NCBI GenBank assembly: GCA_947561715.1
Contig: OX387204.1
Coordinates: 13,149,001-13,213,000, forward strand
Direction of reading: 5' to 3'
Origin: Ascidia mentula
Lineage: Eukaryota; Chordata; Ascidiacea; Phlebobranchia; Ascidiidae
DNA: 64,000 bases
The stretch's first letter is position 1. Every line of letters starts with the position of its first letter. The position numbers and the translations under genes were made by a program. The notes beneath the pieces are model-generated. The model saw only the letters and a list, made by a program, of their open reading frames with translations, did no database searches and was not told the origin of the DNA. This document shows positions 1 through 16,000 of the stretch, in pieces.

Positions 1-4
1 GCAG

Positions 5-3000
5 AGGTGTCCGTTTGGCCCGAACCAGCCCAGCACAAATCTCTTCACCGGTAAATCATTTACCACATTCGATTTACAAGCGCTCTACCACGGGCGTTAA
101 CGGCACTTAAAACGGGCCGAATTAAACCTACTCCCAACACTGTTACGGCACTCAATGCCCAACACTCTGTGAGGAAAATGATGCATGAAGGTGCGGCTGA
201 GGTTTGAAATCCGAGATAAAACCCAGCATTACAACTCCCCTCATCACATGCGCTTTTCTTTCGTTGCCAATATCCGGTTGTTTAAAACACGGCCTAAAAC
301 CGCACAGCGAGGCACACCCGCTTGTTAGTAGCCGATCTTGTGCTTGTGTGGCTTGCTCTCATGCTGGGTGGAGCTCAGTTGGCAGCCAAAATTGCCTCAT
401 CAGCGATGTTTGCTTACTATGTTAACATGATGCCGATCTCGTTGTTAAGTTGCTTTCGCGAGTAGTTTTACCGAGTTAGTCGCCAACATTTTCCCGCTGT
501 GGCCCAAATGGTGTTTTTAAATTGTTCGGCCTCCAGATCACGATCGGTATTAACTTGATTCAACCCAATCACTGTTTCAAACCCGACTCCTTTATTGGCA
601 ATATCAAACGAAAGGCTATCGATCACTTCCAACACCTCTCGTTTGGAAATGTATATCTTGCTGTGATTCAAAATGAAATGCCGGTTAAACGGGTCACCCA
701 ATCCTCCTCTCTTCTCAGACAAATATAAAATCGTCGCGTGACAATTCGAATCGTCAGCTCGCGCTGTAAAGTGGTGCGCTGTGTCGTCATAATAGGTATT
801 ATTACGTTTTCTTCTGAATATATTGGGCGGCCTGCGGCGATTCGTTTTGGGAACGAAATTGCCGTTGATGAGTAAAATAGGAAATCGGCGATTCGGTCCG
901 GTTTGCTTAACGTCTCTCGCTGACGTGGTTTATTGCAAAAACAACATCCTGTTTTAGTAAAATATTAACTAAAGAGTTGCTGGCCTCTTGTTCAATGAAT
1001 TCCGATTTCAATTTTTTGCTTATTGGAATATATATCAGTCACTCTTGAAACTTGATAAAAACAACAAACAATTAACATCCAAAAACTCGCACCTAAATAT
1101 TTTTGCATTAACTTACCACTATGATATTTTGTTGCCATGTGGTGATAACGACAAATGATATGAACCAGTTTGTAGATGGTGTTTCCTTATTTTGTTGGTT
1201 TCTGGACTTAGATAAGATCAATAGTTTTGTTCACGTACACACCTACCTAAATTTAAACCTACATCTAGTTTACCCTGCTCCGAGCGAGTCATCGGCGCCT
1301 GTGGTATCTAAACAAACATGCGCCGAATGAGAACAGGATGGGCCGTGTCTATATTAACTCGTTTATCTCGAGTGGCAAGAGATTAGCCCCACTCTTGACC
1401 CCGGCCGAATATGATTTGATCGGCTGCTGCAATCGTTTTGCTTGCTCCGTGAGTTTGCTTTTCGCTGCGATAACAAGTCAAGCGTTACTAATCGCTTCGC
1501 TTCGCCTCGCTGCACATCGCCGCGGGGATCCCTGTGACGACTTCAACAAGTGGATGACGCAGTCGTATATTGCTGTCGTTTAAATGTAAATACTTCTTGC
1601 GACTTTCGATGCGAACGAAGTTCACGCGGATAATGATTTACGACTCGGCTGATTACGTACTGCCCAAGCTGCTTTCCCTTTAGCTATTTTACCATGTTAA
1701 AAGCTTTACATATGCGGAGCCTGTGAACTTTGCCCGTGGTGCAGACTCAGCATGTCTTGGCCCAGTAACCAAAAATAGTTCTCCATGTAACAATGTAGCT
1801 TATATATAGTTTCTTTAAAATGCACATCATTGGGCAATCGTTTCTATACTTCGGTTTCATTGGGGTTTTATGCCTTGGTAAAAATTACGACCGGTTGCCC
1901 AGGGTAAAAAGCGATCAAGTCTATTTAAGACCTGACGACGGCACTGATCATTTAAATAAGCTTTTGGAAAACTTGGCAACAGGGAATTCTTTGTTAAACG
2001 CCTTTTGTTTCTTACAGGCGACTCTCTTTATTCTGGGACGTTCCAGGCTTTTTCCGGCGGTTCTCCTGTAATTTCCCGCACAATGGGAGACACAACAGCC
2101 CTCCGCACCCCAGACGCTGCCGAAACGATGAATGGTAAATAATTAATGATGACATTGACGATTAATATTGTGTAATCACCTACATGATAAAACTGGAAGT
2201 TGTAGCAAAATATCGTCACACGTGCCTTTCTGTGCAGAACCCAGCTTTGTGGAAATGGCAGAGGACGAGGACCGGGTTTTTGTTTTCTTTAATGAAATGC
2301 AAGTGCTTCCAGGAGGAGAACGACGCACTGTGGCACAAGTTGGCCAGGTATTCTTGATTTCCGATAACTTCTGTCTACCGAGTTGCTTACTGATGCACTC
2401 ATAATCACGTTGTATTTAGATTTGTAAACGAGATGTTGGCGGAGAGCGTGTCCTGCAGAGAATTTGGACAACTTTCATTAAGTCGCGCCTCAACTGTTCT
2501 TACAACGGTTTCTACCTGAACGAGCTTCGTGCCGTCACCAAACCGGTCATGGTCAACGGGCAAGCGGTGGTTTACGCTACTTTCGTCACTCCAGGGTAAG
2601 TGCATTTCAAAATAGTACTGTAGGTCTTGTGGTGAGCAAGTTAAACTTAAGAGTTCGATTAGAGTGTCGAAAACCCAATACAAATTTGATTTGTTTTGTC
2701 TGCAGGAATTCACTTCCCGGATCGGCGGTTTGCAAGTTTACATTGGATGCGATCAGGGAAGCCCTCCAGGGACCTTTTCTTGCCAAATCATCTTCCGCTC
2801 CTCCGAGATCCCGCCACCCGGGCTTGTGTTCGGATGAAAAACCATCGGACTCTGAGTTGCTTTTCATCAAATCCTCTCCACAAATGTTAAACCAGGTAAG
2901 ATTTTTAGGTATTGCTCGCACACCGATTTCATTGCAACAAAATCTTTCCGTTTGTATCACTGTTTTAACTTATGCTTAACTTCACTGGTTTATTTGATGC

Positions 3001-6000
3001 CTAATTGCTTTGTTTCCAACAGGCTAAAGGTTCTTTGCTCTTGACACACCAAGGTCATCGTTACACAACCACAACCGTCGATTTTGCACCTAATGATGAT
3101 GACGATTTGCAAGTCCTATACATTGGCGATGAACAAGGAAACGTTGTACGGAGATTGGCGCCCTCAAATAAATGGATCAAGGGGGCAGTTTTAAGCCAAT
3201 ACGACGTTTTCGACAAAGAAAGGTTAGTTTTTGTTGAAATACATCAAAAATGCTGTGTGGATTGTTTATTTAAAGCACGTGTATTATCTTAGATGTTCGT
3301 CAACAATGCCAAGAAAAGAAGACAAGAAGATTCTAAAAATTTTGGTAGATTCAATGTCAGATTCCATAACAGTCGCTTTCCGCCATTGCACTGTTAGTGT
3401 GCCGATTCACACTTGCGATATTCATGAATGCGAAAGGTGTGTACTGATGTGATGCAAAGTTCGTATTTTTTACATAGGGAGTATTATTTTGAAACCTAAT
3501 ATGGAAATCAATTGAACCGAAGACGCAGTAACAATTGTTTTCGTGCGCGATGTGATAAGTCAATAAATTGAAAAAAAAATTTTCCCTCACGATATCAACT
3601 AACTTTATCGTGATGTCCCCAGTGCCTGCATCGGTTCCGGAGATCCATACTGTGGATGGAACGGCTCCTCCTGTGTCCCATTTCGAACCACGACTCCTCG
3701 CCCACGACAAGACCTTCGATCTGCAATCAACTCTCCACAGCTCTTTGAAGGATGCGAGATACCCTTATCCGAAAGCGAGACCTCCACGCAACCTCTTGAC
3801 GATACAAATGAGGATGTAAAGCCCCTGAAAGAAAACAACGATAAAGATGTGCCCCAACTTCCCGTTGACAAAAAAGAGGAAGCGAAGGATCCAGCTGATC
3901 CTGAATACGTGGTAACTGACAATTTACATGTTGCTTCGTTTGACGGCAACGTACTTGCTGCGGCAGTGGTGGCGACGTTCACATTGACAGTCATTATCGT
4001 GATGATGGTCTGCTTCTTGTACCACTACCGATGCAAACGGCAATCTAACGAGAAAGCTGATGATTTCCACCACCGCCAGATGAAACAACATCAACACCAC
4101 CTTGAGGACCAGGAAAAGCGTGGTTCGCTGGGCAGAAAGGCGCAAATGACCTACCGAGGTTGCTTCGAATGGTTGTGTGGACCTCCTAAACCCACACCAG
4201 CACCTACGCCCATAATAAATAACAAGCATGACCAACACGTGATCACCCGTGCACAGCAGAATAACTACACAGAAGCACCGACGCTGCAACACGTGGAACA
4301 GGCAAAGAGGCAACGAAGGTCGTCGTCCAGGTTGAACAGCACTAGTAGCATGAACTCGAACAACAGCTGCAGTGTGCCGAGAGTCATGCGTCAGGAAAGC
4401 ACCATTTCAACTGGGAGGCGCCCGCAATCACAGCAGCCTCTTCTCAGTGTTTCCAACGAATCGTACGAACCCGTGCAGTTCTACCGAGGTGAGCTGACTA
4501 TATAACAGGATATGGGTATTTATCTACCTTTCCGACCATAACAAAGTGGATTAACCACGCGTTTCAATAATTCGTTTTTCTATAATACGTGTAAATGGTT
4601 ATGTACTGTTGCTTATTTTCTTGCGTTATTTTGCTAATTTCTGATGTATGTTTTCTATTTTTAGATGATTCCACAATAAAGTCCGCCTTTGAGCCTCCTC
4701 CACTTCCGATGCCGAACAAACGCTCCTCCCACGCCTCCTCATCCGGTAGCGGAGGCTCTCCAATATCAAACGAAATCCACATGGGGGCGGCAGAGACCGG
4801 AATTCTCCCGACCGCTTCAGCCAAAATGCGACGACGCAACGAGATGGCCCAGAGCCAAACCAACGAGATCATGAGAGAATCGGATACGGCGATTCGCGAT
4901 TTCCAGTACGCAATCCACAACATGGAGATGCTTGGAATTGCTTCTCGTCCCCAGCAGCCGGTGAACGTTGCCAGGCAACGACTTGACTCCAACGACAGCG
5001 GAAAAGGGGAAAGCCCCCGAAACTCGCTGCGCACTGATTGGGAGCAGGTGTGTTCGAGTATTTTTATTTGTTGTGTGAAGAATTCTACTAACAATCTCGA
5101 CAAAATTGGTCATAAATTGTGTTACTTTTAATTTGCTCTGCTGCTCTTCCAGCAAGAACTAATAAATAATCCAACAAGTTCCACCACACTAAACAAATCC
5201 CATTCTTGATTCCAAAGTTGGTTTACGGCGTATTTGAAATATATTCATTTTTCTTGCAGCCTGTTTCGTCTATCACATCTCGGCAACCCCGCCCAAACTC
5301 GCTCAACCTTCACCGATCCACGTCGGGCAGGCGCCAGCGGTTGCTCTCCGAGCCCACTTACTCACCGGAGGCCTCTCCAGCCTACGCTCCGCCCATCCAA
5401 CGCTTTCATTCAGTTCAACCGCAACAAGCAACACCGAATGGCCGAAACAGCCGTTCACAACCCACCACGCCCGTCGGTGGGCCCTCGGGCCACAAACTAG
5501 TGGTTTTCCACCCGAGTCAGGAACAACAGTCGATCTATGCTACCCTACCCAAGCATGACGTAGGCGCCGTCACTGGAAGAAGGAAGCAGAGATTGAGCGG
5601 AGACGGGCCGCAGATGCTTTATATGCAAAGACCGACGTCTAGCGACTTCAACAGCCAAAGGAGGTCTTTGGCGTTACGACCCACCGGCTCCCCACCAAAG
5701 ATTCCGCCAGCTAACCATTACCCAAGTCTGCAAGTACGGGGTCCGCATGCAACCAAAGCAGCCATGATGCCTGTAATGCCGCAACAGCAGCCGGGAAACA
5801 GGGGTACGCCCCCGAAGAACCATTACCCATCTTTGCCCCACCGTAGTTCGTCTGCTCCGTTCGGGAACAACACCAACACTTTCGAGCGCCCATCAACTTT
5901 ACATAGAAGGGAAAAGATGCCTTCGTTTTTAAGGCAGGTCTCGGCACCGGGCGTTACTGCAGCAAAGCTGACATTTTACCCGCCTCCAATAGTGCCTTCC

Positions 6001-6021
6001 GGCGAAGTTGCGGGAGTATAA
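5..6021 (+). CDS. Semaphorin, class-6-like transmembrane type (5' end outside window)
   Basis: Ten exons join in phase to 997 residues: 5-50, 2018-2134, 2238-2347, 2420-2595, 2706-2895, 3023-3222, 3293-3436, 3623-4488, 4665-5047 and 5260-6021; all have GT-AG borders except that the first acceptor rests on the opening GCAG. The first seven exons encode the C-terminal part of the sema beta-propeller, with motifs such as RCPFGP, LYSGT, EPSFVEM and PGSAVCKF. Exon 8 starts with a PSI module (ACIGSGDPYCGWNGSSC). It then has an acidic stalk, one membrane helix (LAAAVVATFTLTVIIVMMV) and a basic stop-transfer stretch. The remaining ~500 residues are a Pro/Ser/Gln-rich cytoplasmic tail. No immunoglobulin domain or thrombospondin repeats follow the PSI, and the long tail fits class 6 semaphorins (plexin ligands and receptors in axon guidance). 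The orthologue number cannot be assigned. The N-terminal sema exons and signal peptide lie to the left of the window. Confidence 0.93.
51..2017 (+). other. Semaphorin intron
   Basis: This 1.97-kb intron joins the exon ending LFTG to the exon starting DSLYSG, with phase 1 on both sides. Short open frames inside it (for example 1338-1583 and 1820-2071) show no family motif and are read as chance. I see no other feature. Confidence 0.7.
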
Positions 6022-6344
6022 TTTGCCCACGCGCCGTGTTAGCAACGGACAAACACTTTCCAAGGCATTTGGCTGCTGGCGGCTTATTTGTTATCGTGTC
6101 TTTTTCGTGCGCTTTTTAATTCAATTGCTTTGCGTTTTGTTGTTTGATTTGCTGCTGTGTTTTGAACGAAACCGGCAACGCTTGGTTGATTTCAAAATAC
6201 TATTGTTTTTTCCACTGTGCCTGCTATAAAGCAATATAGAGTTGACGCTTAAACAAAGTTTGATTGATGTTTCAGATAGCCGTAAGGCAGTTACTCAATT
6301 TAGGTGCATTAGTTATGGTGCCCCAACATAAAGAGACCTTTCCA

Positions 6345-8515
<2,171 letters not shown>

Positions 8516-9231
8516 CTAAATCCATTGCAAACAACTTATTATCCACTCGTCTAAATCTGGGTTCCTCAAGGGGGCACATTTTGTGCAGTGAGGGGAGATG
8601 TTAAAAGTATTTGTGCAACTGGGAGGGTGAAGTTTTCTTTCAAAGGGGTGTTTCTGCTGGAAATATATGCTGTTTCTAATGTCATCCATTTATTGCCATT
8701 GGTTTGCAGCTGTACAAGCAAAACTTTTGCAACGTTTATTGTTACATTTTTGTCGTTACATCTTTATGCTTATAAGCGTGGTGTAGAACTTTAATGTGCA
8801 AATACGTCATTTGGAATCTAGCAATAAAAGCCGTGAAAGATTGGATAAAAAGGTTGCTTGCACTACAGATCGGACCCGAGCAATGGTAGGCACATACGGT
8901 GACTTTTCAATTTCATAAAATCAATAATTGCCCCGTGATTTCACTGCTCACCAAATTTAGAAAACTTAAGCAACATTGAATTAAATGTCAAAAATTTGTG
9001 TGATTGAGAGGGTGCGATTTTGTGAAAAAATTGGAAAAAGGTTGAATTGGTTTAAATTAACAGTGACGAGCTATATAGAAACTTGTATCCTGATGTATTT
9101 AAGATTCCGATATTTAGCGATTTCTAACGTTTTTGTCCATCGCACAACTTTTAAAAATAGACAAGCAGACAACATTATTTGCGCTTGGCATTCATGATCA
9201 TGTCGTCAAATGATAGAATTTCCATTTATAT

Positions 9232-9284
9232 CTTTTTCCAGGTGGGCCTCTTGCTTGTGAGGTGATATTTTGTGTCCTAGTGGG
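9232..9284 (-). pseudogene. Possible further collagen exon of the ficolin-like pseudogene
   Basis: Behind a good minus-strand acceptor (GGTTTTTTAG) the sequence reads PLGHK in one frame and RGPPGKR in another, as if a Gly-X-Y exon had been shifted by an indel. It lies upstream of the collagen block at 8404-8515 in the same orientation. The match is short, so this is a weak call. Confidence 0.3.
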
Positions 9285-12200
9285 CTAAAAAACCCCATTG
9301 ACATTTCCACATTGAAGACTGACTGTGCATGAATTCAAGCGGAACTGGCTTGTTGCGAATGTGCTAAACAACAAAAGCAACAACCCTATTTGCCACAGAC
9401 CTACGATACTAATAAGCTGTGTCCACATTTTTTTTCAAACAAAATACTGGCATTTAAATGCAGGAAGGTATCTTTTATAGCAACTCGAGCTTTTTTCGGT
9501 TTTTCTTGCACTTAACTTTCACGACACTACTCGACTTGTGAAGGCGCTTTAGGCTACATGAAGTACTATTTCAGTGTTGGAATTGTGATGTCGAAGGTAA
9601 GTTAGATTTTACGCTATACTAAAACCCCAATAAATACCAGAAACCCACTCACGATGATTGAATGTTGCCTTAATGCAAAAATTAAGCTGACGTTTAACAA
9701 TTCTTTTGCTTCACTAGTTAGAACTTGCACGTGTTTGAAAACGTGTGTAGGGTGAGTCGGAATCTTTTCTTGTTGTGCGGAGTTAGCTGTTATGATACGC
9801 TGTACAATGATTCAAACTATACCAAATGTGTTTAAGTCCTTTTTAGATGTCGGGGTTGTGTACGATGATATTTTTGTGTCTAATTTGCACTGGTGGCGGC
9901 AGAGAGCAAATAATCGAACATTTTCGGATACGGCATTATTGAGCGAAAGTCGTCAGTGAAGTCGTGCGTTTAAGCGTGAAAACAAATAGAAACAAACCAG
10001 CTTCAAATAAGTTTGTTGTCGGAACTCTTGTTTGCTTTTCCCCCGAACGAAAAGGTTAAATCCATTAAAATGTTTTAAATAGTTGTCCTTCCGCTCGATA
10101 GGCGTAGATCACCTTTAATTAATTAAAAGCAATCCGCCAGTGGGAAAACAAAGTTACATGTACAGAGCTGCAGAGTTATACTTCAATTTTTTTTTTTTAT
10201 AACCATGTTGCTTTGTCGATATTTTCTTGGAAGTTGTGTTTATTTTAACTTCATGGCTTCAGTTTGTATGGCCGCAAATGGGGTTTCTAATGCTTGGTGG
10301 TATTTCTTATTGAAAACGTTGACAACTGTTGACAACTGTATAAAACGTTTGTGTTTGCTTAGAAGCACTATGATGAGCATTTAAAATTCCGTTTATGGCA
10401 TCTGTCTGCTTTTGGTTCTGGGTGAAAATACCTGGTTGAGAATAGAAACTGACTAACAATCGTATTGAAAACTCCCATAATCTTCAGCCTTCGAGGGATT
10501 GTTGACAAATCGGCTTTACCTTGTACACCTGACGGCAAACCAAACTGTTTGGTATTATTGTACCGGAGTCTCGATCCTCGGTTGCACACAAAAAGCCCGT
10601 GACATTTATGTCAAACCCTCTTCATGCGATCCGTGTCATCACGGCCAATAGAGCGCGCTTGTGGAACCGTGACTCTACTCGAAATCGAAATTCTAGCCCT
10701 CGCGGTTGTCTTATTTGCCCCGTTGCTTTGAAATCGAGTTGTAAACATTGCTAAGAGGATTTCGCCGTCTCAAATGACCGCCTGACCCGAGCGGAAGAGC
10801 TTCGTTGCTGCTTTTTGCGATTCGTTTGTGCGTGCTAGGCTTGTACATAATTGTCGGAATTTCACTTTTTAAAGACCGTAAACATCGTAATAATGGCAGT
10901 CGTGAGTGGTTGCGGTTCTTTGAAAACGGCAAAGACACAACGCCTTCTACCTGCAGTTGTAAAAATTATTGATCAGACCAATGAAAGTTTTCTACAATTA
11001 TTACAATTATGTTGTCTTTATTAACTTTTTGGATAATTATTGCAACTTTTGACGGTGCTTATCTTAATGCTTGATCCTAATATCTATAACAAACAGTGAC
11101 ATAAACTGATTGTTTGTATTCCAATTGTAGGTCCCCATAAGATACAAACATCCTACAGAATTCACGATTTATATGTAATTTTGTTCTAAAATTCAAACCA
11201 ACGACTTAACACAAACCCAAAGAAAATAACAAAAACACGTAACAATATAAAACATTGAAGGTCGAACATATCAATCACGAGAACTCTATAACAGGTGCCC
11301 AGACCATGGTTCGTGTGTGATTTTTGTGGCACGCGAATGGTGAAAGTCTTGCGGCCGACGCGTGGAAACCTGATGCCTCGCTCCTTGAACTCGAAACAAG
11401 AGTTAGGCCGTTTTCGCCTGGCATTTACCGCATTCACCGCATTATGCATTGCACAACTGCAAGGTAATTTGTTTAACCGCCGCGGGCGATTTTGGGTGTT
11501 CACAAAATTGTTTCAAGCACACCGAAACAAAAACGACCGGGAAAATCTATCGACATGTTTTAATAACGTAATTTACTTATTTTAATTTTTAAAAACATGT
11601 TTTAGGTAAACCATGATGTCTTTAGTTCATTTTATTGTTTATCAAATTTAACACTTAACAAACTGTTTAACCAGGACAACAAATTTTTCGTTCAATAAAC
11701 AAATCATAAGTAAATATACATGATCGGAGTTACCATGTCGCACAAACAACCGTACTTGCAAGTTTTTTTTAAACTGAAAACCCAAACGAACAAATAAGGC
11801 AGTGCATTTAATTCCTTAAAATATATTGAAAAATTAAATGTGTGATAGTGGTACTGCCGTATTTTTGTGTATTTGTAAGGGTGCATGGTTTGTTCTGTGG
11901 ATCTTTGCATTTCTATCCATAATATTAATAATCATGTTGAACAAGTTTAAGCCTGCGTATATCATTACATCGCTTCTTGGAAATTTCACGGCTTCTTGGA
12001 AAGTTTCTCGCGACATTGCTTGTGGGTTTAGATTTTATTATCTGCCGCACGTGACCCCTAACCCGTTACTTGTGTTTTGATGACAAACCCGATAAATCCC
12101 AAAATCCGTTACATTTTAGTCGCAGTAGGTTGCCGATCAAAATGCGTGAAAATCGAAAAACAAACAGTTACGCATAATTTCTGCAACGATTTAAACGTTA

Positions 12201-12980
12201 TCGACGACTTCCCTCTAAACCTTTTTTACATCGAACGCAAAAATTCTTGGATTGTGAACATCAGGCACTTAATAATTCCGACAAAAAATTGTTTTGACAT
12301 TTTCTGTTGTGATGGAAGAAAACATTCCCATATAGTTATAATATTAATATTACTTGTGGTAATGTTGAATTTTTATGTTAAATTTGCGTGACCATGCTTA
12401 ACAATTGTGTGAGACCAAAACAACGTTTAATAGCAAAGCGGCGCCAGCATTAACTTCACTCGGGTTAAGCGAGGCAAAATTACGCGTGCAGTAGAAATGA
12501 CCGAGAACATAATTGCTAGCATTATGTACATAAGGAAAGCCTGTGAACAAACTTTCTTCGCTTGTAACATGTTGGTGTGGAAAATTTGCAGCGCGTGCGT
12601 CTTGTACGAGGTTTTATTGTTCAGCAGCAAAACTAGAAAGGCAATCAATCAAATGGGGTCTTCAGCCAGGTGCGGTGGAAAGTGTGGGACGAGAAAAAGA
12701 AGGCTGATAAGATTATGTTCTGACGTGCGGAAAACTGACTTTGTCTGTGCGTAAAATTACAAGCGGACCACCAGGGCTGTGTTTTGGCGCAATTATCCTC
12801 GCCGAGAGTTGTAATTTTTGCAATCCCCTGCCCGCAAGCTGGATCCCAGGCAAATCCAACAACAACGGCTCTGTAGGAGTCGGGGCTTCATCCCCCTGCG
12901 ATGGATTGAAAAATGATCCATCAATGTTGGAAAGTTTTCTTAGGGGTCCGCGCCCCTAGGTTTTGGTGGGGGTTAATCTG

Positions 12981-13013
12981 GGTGTGGGGTGAGTGCAGTT
13001 ACTACCCCGCACC
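12981..13013 (+). other. GC-rich hairpin
   Basis: Ten bases (GGTGTGGGGT) pair with ten bases (ACCCCGCACC) across a 13-nt loop, with a single G-U pair. A shorter AGGGG/CCCCT inverted pair lies just upstream near 12940-12957. I could not match the region to any known small RNA. Confidence 0.35.
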
Positions 13014-16000
13014 TGATACTACTTTCCCCGTCACGACGATTTCGTGGCTGGGTTACAGCACGTATGGTAAACGCATCCAAGTGCATCTCCACAATATTTT
13101 GAGTGGGAGATTTGCTTGTCATTCAACACGAGGTAATATAAGCACGCAGCGTTTTCAGCAAAACAAATTTTTTGTGGTGAACATATACTTCTCGCCGAAA
13201 CGGCTGCGGTTTTGCACTGCTTGAAACCGAAGGAGGTAGCTTTTTCCGTACTATAGTGGAAGAATCAAGGACACTTTTAATGGATCATAAAATGTAATAA
13301 ACTTTTGATACAGGCGCTGTTTGCATATAAACAATCATTGTAGTTCACAACGCCACACAGGCTTTTAATGCGTAAAATTTGCTTGAAACGTTTTCGAGAA
13401 AGAAGTTTTCATTTTATTGTACAAAATATAATGCTTTGGAGGCCGCCTTTAGTGTCCCACAAGTACACACTTATACCTTGTTGTGAACATACATACCCTC
13501 ATTATTGGGAATTGCTCTTCTGACTCTTAAGTTTCGAAAATGTTCATTGGAACCGACCTTTCGTCTACCATCCCTTCCATGTTTGGGTTTAGGTGTAACA
13601 GAGTGCGTTGCAACCCGACGATGCTCCATGAATTTCATTGTTTGCTTTTTGCAGAAGGATCGCGCACCGACACAGTTTTTTCACTCCGGGCCCTGGTACA
13701 TTGCAAGTTGGCCCATCAGGCAGCAACAAGTTACCAAGAAATGGGAAATTTTCCTTCTGTCAAAACGAGCAGTTACTATCCCCTCCGACGCATTTGTTCA
13801 AACCGCAAAAGAAAATTGTCGCAGGCAGTGGCATTTAAAGGCCGATACGTCAAGCAATTCGCTCGCGATGAAAGTGTCAACGCTTTCATAACGACCTTGT
13901 GTCAATGGGAGTTGACTAGTTGGTTTGGGAACGAATTGGGTCGTTTGACGCCGTATGAAACGTATTGAAGTGTTGATGATGGATATTCTTAAAGGATTTT
14001 AAGGAAATCTGTGTGTGAATGTGAATTGTCTGGCTCGGTTTGAATGATGTTTCCCAAGCATCACGTTCACAGATATATCCGTACATGTTCTAGATAGGTT
14101 AAAGCCTGCGGCAATATTGAAGTCAATGCAATAGTATACCCATGTCAATTTTCAACAGTTTTCATTAACGCATAATCTTATATAACCAACGTAAACCGTT
14201 TATTATCGAAAGACCGTGCAAATGTGTTACGTTTCCGTGAAAACTTTGATGTCAACATATCTGGTAAAATGCCGACAGCCTTTAGCAATTCCACGTATTA
14301 TTTGCATCGTTTGCGCTGTAGAACCGTGGGAATGGACAGCAACACACCGGGTTTGTGAAAGACGACAACTTTTCCAAACACTACAACACAACTAACTCGA
14401 CGATAATTTCTGGCTGATTGCAGTGGATCACGGCCGCAGTAATCTAAAGCTAGGTGAAGAACCGGCAATTATTTGCCAGCAATGCAAAGAGACAACCGGT
14501 GTAGGGGATATTGGGGACAGCGCGAACACGGAACGCGTTACGTCATATCTGTTTGTGGAGCTGTGTGGTGTGCAGAACGGCCCAGAGAATGGTTAATTAT
14601 TTTCAGCGCCCGCTTTTGAAACTTTGCTTTCCTAAATTCTTGCGCCGGTTTAACAAGCCATGTGCCGGGTGGTAACGTTTGCAGTACACTTCCTGCAAAT
14701 GCACAACGCTTTTTTTGTGCAATTGGAAGTGTTTGTGCATTCATAACGCTTAATTTTTTGTACATCATCAATACAACTTATTTTCTGCTCTGATTTATAA
14801 TTTGACTGGCAGTTTGTAGTTATGCAGATCATCTACATCTACGTTTCTGTTCATACAATTATCGACCTTCTTTCTGCCAACACCTGAGAGCATGTCAATC
14901 AGTTCACATGACCTTACCTTTAGGAGGGTAAGACCATTGTTTTACGGTCGACAAACGCACTTCAAAGAAGTCTAAATTAAACGCAGTCGTACTTGTCTGG
15001 TAAAGTCAACGGAAATGACATCTGAATCTGGAGGCCGTTTCCTGTCGCAGTGCTTTTATTGGGCGCAAGGGGTATAGGGTCTTGTTGATGCCTGCAGTTC
15101 GCGTTACGTCGGCTAAATACCAGCGTTACAATGAACCACGTCACAACATCGCATTGTTGCGTCACATTCAAGCTTCAAGCCGCCACCTGACAACCATAGT
15201 TTGCCACCAACACCGCAACGTTCTAGCAAAGTCGAATGTAAAGGTTTTCTTGCCAAACGCACTCGACTAGTCCCTACTCCATCCCATTAACTTGTCTCTG
15301 CAGGTTTGCATATAGGCTGGAAGCCTGTATAGATTTTTCAACAACTTTTGATGCAAGTTGTTTGAAGATTCTAATCCCCACGCAAAGCTGTATGTGAGTG
15401 AATGTTTCGCAAACACAATAAGTTTGGGTGGTCGCGCCAATTTTTTTGAAATCGGACACGAAAATTGTGTCCAGAGTAGTTGGGGTGCGTTTTATTGGAA
15501 GGTCAAGCCGGACAGCGTGGCGCCACATTTGAAATTAACGATTTGTTCAATCAACCAACCCAGGCATGGATGGGTGGCGGACACAACAGCACGGGATCCC
15601 AACAGGATTAGATTGTAGAATTTGACTCGAGTAAAGGCCAAGTTGCGATGAAATTGTGACCGTGCAGCGTGCAAGCAAATACGAGGGTGAGAAAGTAGAT
15701 TTGTTTCTCCTCAAGGCCATCAAATAGTTTGAGCCACGTTGAAGCGTCGCAAACTACTATACTTCGCCGCGCTTCTCGTGGCAGGCGACGGAAAGTAAAT
15801 AGCACGAAAAAAGTGGCTTACAAGCATAAGTGGCAGCATGCCGCAACTTCGCTCTACACTCGTTCTCTGCTCGTAGCTCCGCGCGCGCTACATCGCGAAT
15901 TGCGCATCTCGATCCGCGAATTTAACTGAAGCAGTGATTAAAGCTGACGCAGAAGATTTTCTCACCCACAAAGTGTTTTCACGAAGAACAACCTGCCGAC

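Noticed and set aside
12981..13013. Hairpin as part of a spliceosomal RNA gene
   Set aside because: I compared the surroundings by eye with U1, U2, U4 and U5 features and found no diagnostic sequence.
13505..13968. Two overlapping plus-strand frames of 128 and 142 residues
   Set aside because: They overlap in different frames, have no motif, and neither stands out by composition.
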